A DNA stretch of 64,000 nucleotides from Mesorhizobium sp. dw_380 (GTDB taxonomy: Bacteria; Pseudomonadota; Alphaproteobacteria; Rhizobiales; Rhizobiaceae): positions 269,686 through 333,685 of the forward strand of contig NZ_JAFFIW010000001.1 of the NCBI RefSeq assembly GCF_018588885.1. Reading direction: 5' to 3'. Below the pieces are notes generated by a model. That model was not told the DNA's origin. It saw only the letters and a program-made list of their open reading frames with translations, and did no database searches. The position numbers and the translations under genes were made by a program. This document shows positions 38,141-45,495 of the stretch, one piece after another (position 1 is the stretch's first letter; the number at the start of each line of letters is the position of its first letter).

Positions 38141-39271
38141 TCAGGCCCGACGGCGCTCTGCTTCCGGGTTCTTGCGCACGGCGAGGAATTCCTTCACCCG
38201 CCGGCCGGGCGCCGGACCGCGCACCGGCTTGAAACCATCATCGAGTTCGCCGGAGAGATCGAGTGTGGCTTGGCTGCCGACGGCATCGTAATTCTCTTCC
38301 AGCCAGTCGCTGGCAGCGGTGCGGCCGAGGTCGCGCAGATAGGTCAGGAACGCCCATTCGGCATTGACCTTCGATGATGCCGACAGGTCCTTGAACGCCT
38401 CGTCGGCATCGATGCGGTGCATGCGGATGTCGCGGTATTCGCCATGCGGCAGCCGGCCGGCGGCGATCAGTTCCTTGACGAAGGCGATCGAGCGGAATTC
38501 GCGCAGCAGCCCGGCGTTGAAGGTGATCTCGTCGATGCGGTTCTGGATCTCGTTGGCGCTCCTGGGCGTACCCTCACGCACCACCGGATTGATCTGCACC
38601 AGAAGCACGTCTTCGGTCGCCGCCGTCTTGAAGAACGGATAGAGCGCCGGATTGCCGCCATAGCCGCCATCCCAATAGGGCACGCCCTTGATCTCGACGG
38701 CGCGGAACAGTTGCGGCAGGCAGGCCGAGGCCATCACCGTGTCGAGGTCGATCTCGCCATCGGAAAACACCCGCAATTGTCCGGTCTCGACATTGGTTGC
38801 GGAGATGAACAGTTCCATCGACTTGCAGGCGCGAACATTCTTGAAGTCTATCTCCTGGGCGACCACGTCGCGCAGCGGATTGAGGCCGAGCGGGTTGGCG
38901 ACATAGGGCGAAAACACCCGCGACATGGTGTCGAAGAAGACATAGCCCGGCGAGTTCTCGATCGACCAATTGCCCCAGGCGACATCCCAGGGCATGCGCT
39001 GCACCGGGCTGAACCGGCCCTTCGCCGCTACGGCACGCCAGAAATCGTCCAGCTTCTCACGCGCGCCGTCGACCCCGCCGCGCACGAGGCCGTCGGCCAG
39101 CGCCACCGCGTTCATGGCACCGGCGCTGGTGCCGGAAACGGCCGATATCTCCAGCCTGCCGTCCTCAAGCAGCCGGTCGAGCACGCCCCAGGAAAAGGCG
39201 CCATGCGAGCCGCCGCCCTGAAGCGCGACGTTGATCTTCTTCTTTTCCTCCGCCTTGCCGTTCTTCGTCAT
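38141..39271 (-). CDS. patatin-like phospholipase
   Basis: A 376-residue cytosolic patatin. Motifs are the oxyanion GGGSHGAF (residues about 19-26), the nucleophile Ser49 in SGTSAGAMN, and the catalytic Asp in YWDGGYGGNP. Patatins have a Ser-Asp dyad. The length and C-terminal extension are those of the DUF3734-containing group often found near PHA genes. It is close to the PhaR/PhaAB cluster and could be a granule-associated lipase or depolymerase, which is an inference from position. No signal peptide. Confidence 0.9.
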   Translation of the reverse strand: MTKNGKAEEKKKINVALQGGGSHGAFSWGVLDRLLEDGRLEISAVSGTSAGAMNAVALADGLVRGGVDGAREKLDDFWRAVAAKGRFSPVQRMPWDVAWGNWSIENSPGYVFFDTMSRVFSPYVANPLGLNPLRDVVAQEIDFKNVRACKSMELFISATNVETGQLRVFSDGEIDLDTVMASACLPQLFRAVEIKGVPYWDGGYGGNPALYPFFKTAATEDVLLVQINPVVREGTPRSANEIQNRIDEITFNAGLLREFRSIAFVKELIAAGRLPHGEYRDIRMHRIDADEAFKDLSASSKVNAEWAFLTYLRDLGRTAASDWLEENYDAVGSQATLDLSGELDDGFKPVRGPAPGRRVKEFLAVRKNPEAERRRA

Positions 39272-39422
39272 GGCGTTCCTGTCATCGTGATGCGCCAGCC
39301 TGCCCCAGCGTCATTGCAGGGAAGCAGCTATCGGCGACTATGTTGCAGTGCAGCATATAGGGGCAGACCAAGGCAAGAACACGAACACGGTCGCGTGATC
39401 ACATGAAATTTCGGGTCATGCC

Positions 39423-39453
39423 GAAAAGCCCCTCCGCTGCAATGCGGAGAGGC
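39423..39453 (-). terminator. candidate terminator after the citrate synthase gene
   Basis: On the minus strand, CTCTCCGC and GCGGAGGGG form an imperfect stem with a short loop, followed by CTTTT. It lies 27 bp after the stop of the citrate synthase gene and upstream of the patatin start. The stem has a mismatch. Confidence 0.5.
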
Positions 39454-39479
39454 CGAGTCTTTCGAACAGACAGAGGAGT

Positions 39480-40568
39480 TTAGGCGACCAGGTCCGGCAC
39501 CGGGCCGATATAGCGCGATTGCGGACGGATCAGCCGCCCGGTCGTCTGTTGCTCGCGCGCATGGGCAATCCAGCCGGCAACGCGCCCGGCTGCGAAGACA
39601 TTGCTGAAAGCTTGCGGCGGGAAACCCGCCGCTTCCAGCACCAGCGCGGTGTAGAATTCGACATTGGTCTGCAGCGCGCGCTGCGGCTTGGCGACCCGAA
39701 GCACGTCGAGCGCCGTTTGCTCGACCTTTTCAGCGAAGGCCAGCCGGCGGCCGGTCTCGCCTTCGCTGCCGAGCTTCCGCACGACTGCTTTCAGCACATC
39801 GGCGCGCGGATCGCGCACGCGGTAGATGCGATGGCCGAAGCCCATGATGCGCTTGCCATGAGCGATCTCTTCGCGCAACCACCCGGCCGCATCGCCATGC
39901 GCCTCGATGGCGTCGAGCATCTCGATGACGGGGCCGGGCGCGCCGCCATGCAGCGGCCCCTTGAGCGCGCCGAGCCCGGCCAGCACCGATGATGTCAGCC
40001 CGGCCAATGTCGAAGCGACGACGCGGGTGGCGAAGGTGGAAGCGTTGAGGCCGTGGTCGCAGACCGTCACCAGATAGGTGTCGAGCGCCTTCGCCAATGC
40101 CGGCGACGGGACGGAACCCTTGAGCATCCTCAACATATCGGCGGCATGGTCGGCCTTGCCGTCCGGTGCGATCGGCTGTTCGCCGCGCTGCAGGCGCAGC
40201 AAGGCAGGCGTCAGCACCGCCGGCGCCGCGATCAGCCGCAAGGCATCCTTCAGCGTCTCGCCGTCCGGCAGCAGTGCCATACCGGCCCGCATGGCGCTGT
40301 AAATGTCCAGCGATGCCAGCAAGGGCAGCGAAGACAGGAGCCGCTCGAACACTTCAGCGCGCGCCTCGCCTAGTCTCGCCGCCAGATCGGCGTCACCAGG
40401 CAAATCCTCGAAGAACCCGTCCAGCAGCAGGCGGACGACCTGCGGATAGGTCCATCGTCCAGCCAGTTCCGGCAGGGAATGACCGCGGATCGTTAGGCGG
40501 CCGCCCAGACCATCCACGTCGGAGAGCACCGTTTCGGCCGCCACCACATCATCGAGCCCATTCGCCAT
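39480..40568 (-). CDS. citrate synthase / methylcitrate synthase family protein
   Basis: A 362-residue citrate-synthase-fold protein, starting at the ATG at 40568 (MANGLDDVVAAETVLS) behind a GGAGAC site. Oxaloacetate and CoA residues are seen: His in CDHGLNASTF, the catalytic His207 in GPLHGGAPG, His246 in GFGHRIYRVRDPRA. The third catalytic residue, normally Asp in a N-V-D-F motif, is Glu304 (TNVEFYTALVLEA). The reaction (citrate or 2-methylcitrate formation) cannot be settled. It is divergent from the DNA-binding paralogue at 40662 with 93 bp between starts. Confidence 0.88.
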   Translation of the reverse strand: MANGLDDVVAAETVLSDVDGLGGRLTIRGHSLPELAGRWTYPQVVRLLLDGFFEDLPGDADLAARLGEARAEVFERLLSSLPLLASLDIYSAMRAGMALLPDGETLKDALRLIAAPAVLTPALLRLQRGEQPIAPDGKADHAADMLRMLKGSVPSPALAKALDTYLVTVCDHGLNASTFATRVVASTLAGLTSSVLAGLGALKGPLHGGAPGPVIEMLDAIEAHGDAAGWLREEIAHGKRIMGFGHRIYRVRDPRADVLKAVVRKLGSEGETGRRLAFAEKVEQTALDVLRVAKPQRALQTNVEFYTALVLEAAGFPPQAFSNVFAAGRVAGWIAHAREQQTTGRLIRPQSRYIGPVPDLVA

Positions 40569-40661
40569 AGCCTTGTCTCCTTGAAGCTTTTCCGGATGGG
40601 ATATAAGGGTGAGCAACACAGGCATCAATCTTGATCAATAGAATCAATACCAGAGCCCGAT

Positions 40662-41804
40662 ATGTCCGAATGGTTGTCGCGGGAAGAGGCGCTGGAGAGG
40701 CTTCGGCTGAGGCCGCAGACGCTCTACGCCTATGTCAGCCGCGGCCGGATCGGCATGCGCCCGGACCGCGCCGACCCGCGCCGCAGCGAATATCGCGCCG
40801 ACGATATCGCGGCGCTGGCAACCCGGCGGGCGCGCGGACGCAGCCCGTCGGCCATCGCCGAAAGTGCGATTGCCTGGGGCGAGCCGTCGTTCGTCACCTC
40901 GATTTCGACCGTTTGGCACGGGCACCTGATCTATCGGGGCCGGGACGCCGTTGCACTGTCCGACCATGCCACGCTGGAAGAGACCGCGGCGCTGCTTTGG
41001 GCCCGGCCTGAACCGGTGAGTTTCCAAGCGCCGTCGCCGGACGCGCAGCACCAGACCGGCCGAGCCCCGGCCTTTGCGCAACTTGCCATGCTTGCCGGCC
41101 ACGGGCGGCCTTCCCTTGGACGCAGCGCCGCCTCGCTATGTGCCGACGCCGCGCACGCAATCGGCGCGCTGGCTAATGCCCTCGGTGCCTCGGCGGGGTC
41201 CGATCCGGTGCATCGGCGGTTGGCGCAAGGCTGGTCGGTCGACGATGGTGGCGCGGAAGCGATACGGCGCGCCCTCGTGCTGCTCGCCGATCACGAACTC
41301 AACGCTTCGACCTTTGCCGCCCGCGTCGCGGCCTCGACGGGAGCCTCGCCCGCCGCTTGCCTGTTGGCGGGTCTGGCGACCCTTTCCGGTCCAAGGCAAG
41401 GTGGCGCCGGCGAAGCGGTGATGCAGCTGGCCGAGGATGCGGCGCGGCACGGCGCCGATGCCGCGATACGGCGCTGGCTCGGCCATGACCGGCCCTTGCC
41501 AGCGTTCGGCCATCAGCTCTATCCCGAGGGCGATCCCCGGGCGACCGCGCTTCTGGCGGCCATCGGCAACACCGACGAGACCTTGCGATCGCTGGAAGCC
41601 GCCGCCATTGCCGCGACCGGCGCCCGCCCGAATATCGACTTTGCACTGGCCGCGCTGACGCGCAGCCTCGGCTTGCCGCGCGATGCGCCGTTCCATTTGT
41701 TCGCGCTGGGACGCAGCGTCGGCTGGGCCGCGCACATGGTCGAACAGATAGTGAGCGGCAGCATCATCCGGCCGCGCGGCCGCTATGAGGGACCGGTGCC
41801 GTAA
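40662..41804 (+). CDS. citrate-synthase-fold protein with N-terminal DNA-binding domain
   Basis: A 380-residue fusion. Residues 1-60 (WLSREEALERLRLRPQTLYA, then YVSRGRIGMRPD) look like a MerR/excisionase-type winged helix. The rest is a citrate-synthase fold: DHELNASTF, AFGHQLYPEGDPRA (His284), PNIDFALAAL (Asp326). The position of the first catalytic His in its paralogue (GPLHGG) is occupied by Gln246 (GPRQGG). The protein may therefore be weak or inactive as a synthase and act as a metabolite-sensing regulator of its divergent neighbour, which is an inference. It lies 25 bp before the convergent phaR gene end. Confidence 0.85.
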   Translation: MSEWLSREEALERLRLRPQTLYAYVSRGRIGMRPDRADPRRSEYRADDIAALATRRARGRSPSAIAESAIAWGEPSFVTSISTVWHGHLIYRGRDAVALSDHATLEETAALLWARPEPVSFQAPSPDAQHQTGRAPAFAQLAMLAGHGRPSLGRSAASLCADAAHAIGALANALGASAGSDPVHRRLAQGWSVDDGGAEAIRRALVLLADHELNASTFAARVAASTGASPAACLLAGLATLSGPRQGGAGEAVMQLAEDAARHGADAAIRRWLGHDRPLPAFGHQLYPEGDPRATALLAAIGNTDETLRSLEAAAIAATGARPNIDFALAALTRSLGLPRDAPFHLFALGRSVGWAAHMVEQIVSGSIIRPRGRYEGPVP

Positions 41805-41829
41805 GTTCGCGAGAGAGCGCTGGTCGCCT

Positions 41830-42438
41830 CTACGACATCGTGTCGAGTTTGCGCTGCATGGCCGCGATCTGGTCTTTCAGCTGCTGCAGATCGTCGGATT
41901 TTTCCGGCGTTTCCTTCCTGGCCGGTTCGGCGGGAGCGGCGGCCGGCGCCGAACCCGCGGGCGGAAATGGCGTGAACAGCCGCATCGCGTTCTGGAACAT
42001 TTCCATGTTGCGGCGCGTCTGTTCTTCCAGCGCCTTGATCGGCGTCGCCATCTTCATCACTTCCAGCGGCGACTTGCCGATGGCGCCCTTCATCTGCTCA
42101 CGGAACCGCTCCTGTTCCTTGGAGAAGGCGATCATCGACTGTTCGAGGAAACTCGGCACGATCATCTGCATCTGGTCGCCATAGAAGGCGATCAGCTGGC
42201 GCAGGAACGGGATCGGCAGCATGTTCTGCCCATCCTTGTTCTCCAGCTCGAAAATGATCTGGGTCAGCACCGGATGCGTGATGTCGTCACCGGTCTTGGC
42301 ATCCTGGACGGTGAACTCCTCGCCCTTCTTGACCATCTCGGCCAGATCCTCGAGCGTCACATAGGTGCTCGTCCCCGTATTGTAGAGGCGGCGATTGGCG
42401 TATTTCTTGATAATGATCGGATCGTCTTTTGCGGCCAT
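41830..42438 (-). CDS. phaR: polyhydroxyalkanoate synthesis repressor PhaR
   Basis: A 202-residue PHA repressor. The N-terminal DNA-binding/accumulation domain (IIIKKYANRRLYNTGTSTYV, residues about 8-27) is the family's hallmark, followed by PHB_acc segments (LIAFYGDQMQMIVPSFLEQS). The C-terminus is Pro/Ala-rich and ends in a short coiled coil (LQQLKDQIAAMQRKLDTM). The ATG at 42438 has a GGGGAGG site 6 bp upstream. PhaR binds PHB granules and releases its DNA sites when polymer accumulates. It is divergent from phaA, with two matching TGC-type sites in between. Confidence 0.95.
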   Translation of the reverse strand: MAAKDDPIIIKKYANRRLYNTGTSTYVTLEDLAEMVKKGEEFTVQDAKTGDDITHPVLTQIIFELENKDGQNMLPIPFLRQLIAFYGDQMQMIVPSFLEQSMIAFSKEQERFREQMKGAIGKSPLEVMKMATPIKALEEQTRRNMEMFQNAMRLFTPFPPAGSAPAAAPAEPARKETPEKSDDLQQLKDQIAAMQRKLDTMS

Positions 42439-42561
42439 CTGCATCCTCCCCGGACACCGGCACGCCTGAGTAAGCCGCCGGTAACGATTGCGCCTTTTTT
42501 GAGGATATGCGCAAAAGCCTCACAATTCCAAGCGCTTTGTGCAGTGCGGGATCATATAATG

Positions 42562-42593
42562 CTGCATAGCAGGCAAAATATGCTGCGCAGCAG
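42562..42593. promoter_or_regulatory. two CTGC-N3-GCAG sites (candidate PhaR operator)
   Basis: CTGCATAGCAG (42562-42572) and CTGCGCAGCAG (42583-42593) both match CTGC-N3-GCAG, the kind of TGC-rich site described for PhaR of Paracoccus. They are 21 bp apart, two turns, hence on one face of the helix. A TATAAT box ends at 42560, immediately before the first site. The sites lie between phaR and phaA and suggest autoregulation of phaR and control of phaAB. Confidence 0.7.
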
Positions 42594-42734
42594 CGGCCAG
42601 CCTGCCGCCACCGCGAAGCACGACCTGCTTGCGGCGCATGGGCGCCATACCGATTTCCGGTTTGACTTGAGGTTGGGAAACGGCAAGAAAAGTCCTCAAC
42701 GGCAGAACAACACCCTTGAAGTCTGGAGAAGAAA

Positions 42735-43913
42735 ATGTCCGCTTCCATCGTCATTGCCAGCGCCGCGCGCACGGCCGTCGGCTCCTTCAACGGCGCCTTT
42801 GCCGCCACTTCAGCGCATGAGCTCGGCGCCGTCGTCATCAAGGAACTGTTGTCGCGTGCCGGTGTCGATGCGGCCGAGGTCGACGAGGTCATCCTCGGCC
42901 AGGTGCTGACCGCGGCTCAAGGCCAGAACCCGGCCCGCCAGGCCTCGATCATTGCCGGCCTTCCCAAGGAAACCACCGCCTGGGGCCTCAACCAGGTTTG
43001 CGGCTCGGGTCTGCGCGCCATCGCGCTCGGCATGCAGCAGATCGCCACTGGCGACGCCAAGGTGATCGTCGCGGGCGGCCAGGAATCGATGTCGCTGTCG
43101 CCGCATGCGCAACATCTGCGCGCCGGCGTCAAGATGGGCGACTACAAGATGATCGACACCATGATCAAGGACGGTCTGTGGGATGCCTTCAACGGCTATC
43201 ACATGGGCAACACCGCCGAAAACGTCGCCCGCCAGTTCCAGATCACCCGCGACGACCAGGACCAGTTCGCGCTGGCATCGCAGAACAAGGCCGAGGCAGC
43301 GCAGAAGGCCGGCAAGTTCAAGGACGAGATCGTTGCCTTCACCATCAAGGGCAAGAAGGGCGACACCATTGTCGACCAGGATGAATATATCCGCCACGGC
43401 GCCACGATCGACGCCATGACCAAGCTGAAGCCGGCCTTCGACAAGGACGGCACCGTGACCGCAGCCAATGCTTCCGGCATCAATGATGGTGCGGCCGGCG
43501 CGCTGCTGATGAGCGAAGCGGAAGCCGTAAAGCGCGGCATCACCCCGCTGGCGCGCATCGCGTCCTGGGCAACCGCCGGCGTCGATCCGGCGATCATGGG
43601 CACCGGCCCCATTCCCGCCTCGCGCAAGGCATTGGAAAAGGCCGGCTGGTCGGTCGGCGATCTCGACCTTGTCGAGGCCAATGAAGCTTTCGCCGCGCAG
43701 GCCTGCGCCGTCAACAAAGACGTGGGCTGGGACCCCTCGATCGTCAACGTCAATGGCGGCGCCATCGCCATCGGCCATCCGATCGGCGCCTCGGGTGCGC
43801 GCATCTTTAATACGCTGGTTTACGAGATGCGGCGTCGCGGTGCCAAGAAGGGGCTGGCCACCTTATGCATCGGCGGTGGCATGGGCGTCGCGATGTGCGT
43901 GGAAGCGCTCTGA
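42735..43913 (+). CDS. phaA: acetyl-CoA acetyltransferase (beta-ketothiolase)
   Basis: A 392-residue biosynthetic thiolase. The acyl-enzyme Cys89 is in [10 protein letters not shown], the His348 in [10 protein letters not shown], and the second Cys378 in LCIGGGMG, at the same numbers as Zoogloea thiolase. It condenses two acetyl-CoA to acetoacetyl-CoA, first step of PHB synthesis. It starts at the ATG 42735. Followed, after a heptamer array, by phaB. Confidence 0.96.
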   Translation: MSASIVIASAARTAVGSFNGAFAATSAHELGAVVIKELLSRAGVDAAEVDEVILGQVLTAAQGQNPARQASIIAGLPKETTAWGLNQVCGSGLRAIALGMQQIATGDAKVIVAGGQESMSLSPHAQHLRAGVKMGDYKMIDTMIKDGLWDAFNGYHMGNTAENVARQFQITRDDQDQFALASQNKAEAAQKAGKFKDEIVAFTIKGKKGDTIVDQDEYIRHGATIDAMTKLKPAFDKDGTVTAANASGINDGAAGALLMSEAEAVKRGITPLARIASWATAGVDPAIMGTGPIPASRKALEKAGWSVGDLDLVEANEAFAAQACAVNKDVGWDPSIVNVNGGAIAIGHPIGASGARIFNTLVYEMRRRGAKKGLATLCIGGGMGVAMCVEAL

Positions 43914-43924
43914 AAAAAAGAAGT

Positions 43925-44021
43925 GAATAGCGAATAGGGAGTAGCGAATAGGGAAGAATGGCGTTCGCGCGACGGGACATCGGATCCCTACTCGCTATTC
44001 GCTATTCGCTACTCCCTACTC
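43925..44021. repeat. heptamer inverted array 2 (GAATAGC-type units)
   Basis: The left arm is GAATAGC, GAATAGG, GAGTAGC, GAATAGG (43925-43952). The right arm is CCTACTC, GCTATTC, GCTATTC, GCTACTC, CCTACTC (43987-44021), which are reverse complements of the left-arm unit type. The arms are 34 bp apart. The array starts 11 bp after the phaA stop and ends 28 bp before phaB. The design is that of the element at 24111, with a different heptamer. Confidence 0.9.
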
Positions 44022-44049
44022 GCTCCTCCGACCAACGGGAGGAGCACAT

Positions 44050-44775
44050 ATGACCAAGGTTGCAATCGTCACGGGTGGATCGCGCGGCATCGGCGCGGCG
44101 ATCTCGATCGCTTTGAAGGCCGCCGGCTATTCGGTCGCCGCCAACTACGCCGGCAATGACGAGGCGGCGGCGAAGTTCAAGGCCGAGACCGGCATTCCGA
44201 CCTACAAATGGTCGGTCGCCGACTATGACGCTTGCGCCGCCGGCATCAGACAGGTTGAGGCCGACCTCGGCCCGGTCTCGGTGCTGGTCAACAATGCCGG
44301 CATCACCCGCGACGCCATGTTCCACAAGATCACGCGCGAGCAGTGGAAAGAGGTCATCGACACCAATTTGTCTGGCGTCTTCAACATGACGCATCCGCTG
44401 TGGAGCGGCATGCGTGACCGCAAATTCGGCCGCGTCATCACCATCTCCTCGATCAACGGCCAGAAGGGGCAGGCCGGCCAAGTCAACTACTCCGCCGCCA
44501 AGGCCGGCGACATCGGCTTCTCGAAGGCCCTCGCTCAGGAGGGTGCGCGCGCGGGCATCACCGTCAACGTCATCTGCCCCGGCTACATCGCCACCGAGAT
44601 GGTCAAGGCGATCGACGAGAAGGTGCTCAACGAGCGCATCATCCCGCAGATCCCGGTCGGCCGCCTCGGCGAGCCGGAAGAGATCGCGCGCTGCGTCGTC
44701 TTCCTTGCATCGGAGGAGGCCGGCTTCATCACCGGCTCGACTTTATCAGCCAATGGCGGCCAGTATTTCGTCTGA
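44050..44775 (+). CDS. phaB: acetoacetyl-CoA reductase
   Basis: A 241-residue short-chain dehydrogenase. The cofactor motif is TGGSRGIGAAI (residues about 8-18), the active site NYSAAKAGDIGFSKA, with Ser in ITISSINGQKGQ. The length and the motif order fit PhaB (NADPH-dependent reduction of acetoacetyl-CoA to R-3-hydroxybutyryl-CoA). It works with PhaA; the polymerase PhaC is not in this window. GGAGGAGC precedes the start. Confidence 0.95.
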   Translation: MTKVAIVTGGSRGIGAAISIALKAAGYSVAANYAGNDEAAAKFKAETGIPTYKWSVADYDACAAGIRQVEADLGPVSVLVNNAGITRDAMFHKITREQWKEVIDTNLSGVFNMTHPLWSGMRDRKFGRVITISSINGQKGQAGQVNYSAAKAGDIGFSKALAQEGARAGITVNVICPGYIATEMVKAIDEKVLNERIIPQIPVGRLGEPEEIARCVVFLASEEAGFITGSTLSANGGQYFV

Positions 44776-44814
44776 TACGTCTGACGGCTTCGGACGATTC
44801 GTATCCTGTGGCCG

Positions 44815-44840
44815 ACGGACCGGGAAACCGGTCCGTTTTC
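44815..44840 (+). terminator. intrinsic terminator after phaB
   Basis: ACGGACCGG (44815-44823) pairs with CCGGTCCGT (44828-44836) around a GAAA loop and is followed by TTT. It lies 39 bp after the phaB stop. Confidence 0.75.
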
Positions 44841-45495
44841 AACAGACGCCCTGGAGTCGCAAAAGGCCGCGCCATGCGCGATGCCCCAATCCGGCACGCA
44901 AAGGTTAATGGCTGCAGCGCCGCCTGTGCGCAACCTGTGGCCAAGCCTGTGAATTCTCGGTGGATAAGCTGTTCACAACACAAGATATTGAAGGAACAAA
45001 AGGGGAAAATTCCGCTGGCGCCGATTTGTCGCTGATTCGTTCCGGGTTTGAGCGGAATGTTAATGTTAATAGCCGCAATCCCCTGCCATTCCTTAACATC
45101 CAATTCAGAAAGATTAACGATTTCATAAGGTTGAGCGGAGGCATCGGGCCGCTTCCCTCGTTTACCGGCTAACGTTAACGGCAAAGCTCTCCCAGCATAA
45201 AACGGGCCAGTTCGGCGATTCAGCATGTGGTGAGAGTCGGGGTCCCAAAATCCATATGTAGCCGTGAACAAAACCTGAATCTGCTGGAGTCAGCGATTCG
45301 TCGCCGATTCGTTCCAGACTCGTTCCAACTCTTAATCTGCACCCGATCCCGGGCTTGACAGAGACACCCTTCGAGCCGCCGGCGGAACATTCCGCTTTCG
45401 CTTCGCGCCCGAAATCCCTATGTGTCGCCTGTCATACGCGCCGTCCAGGGCACGCTCCCGACAATGAGAGGCTAGAAAGCCCTATTTCCGAGCCG
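44841..45495. other. AT-richer gene-free stretch before the helicase
   Basis: About 650 bp with no convincing gene. It holds one near-match to a DnaA box (GGTGGATAA, minus-strand TTATCCACC, about 44960), several TTAA-containing motifs (GTTAATGTTAATA; TAACGTTAACG near 45172), and repeated GATTCGTTCC (about 45034 and 45306) with a nearby ACTCGTTCC. These may be regulatory, but no known system is indicated. An in-frame TTG at 45355 could add 47 residues to the helicase; I do not favour it. Confidence 0.4.

Noticed and set aside
44945..44970. DnaA-box-like sequence as a replication origin
   Set aside because: Only one near-match with no cluster of boxes, and no dnaA, hemE, parAB or repABC genes nearby.
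44729..45271. 180-codon minus-strand frame across the phaB terminator region
   Set aside because: It runs through an intrinsic terminator and the phaB 3' end, with no family resemblance.
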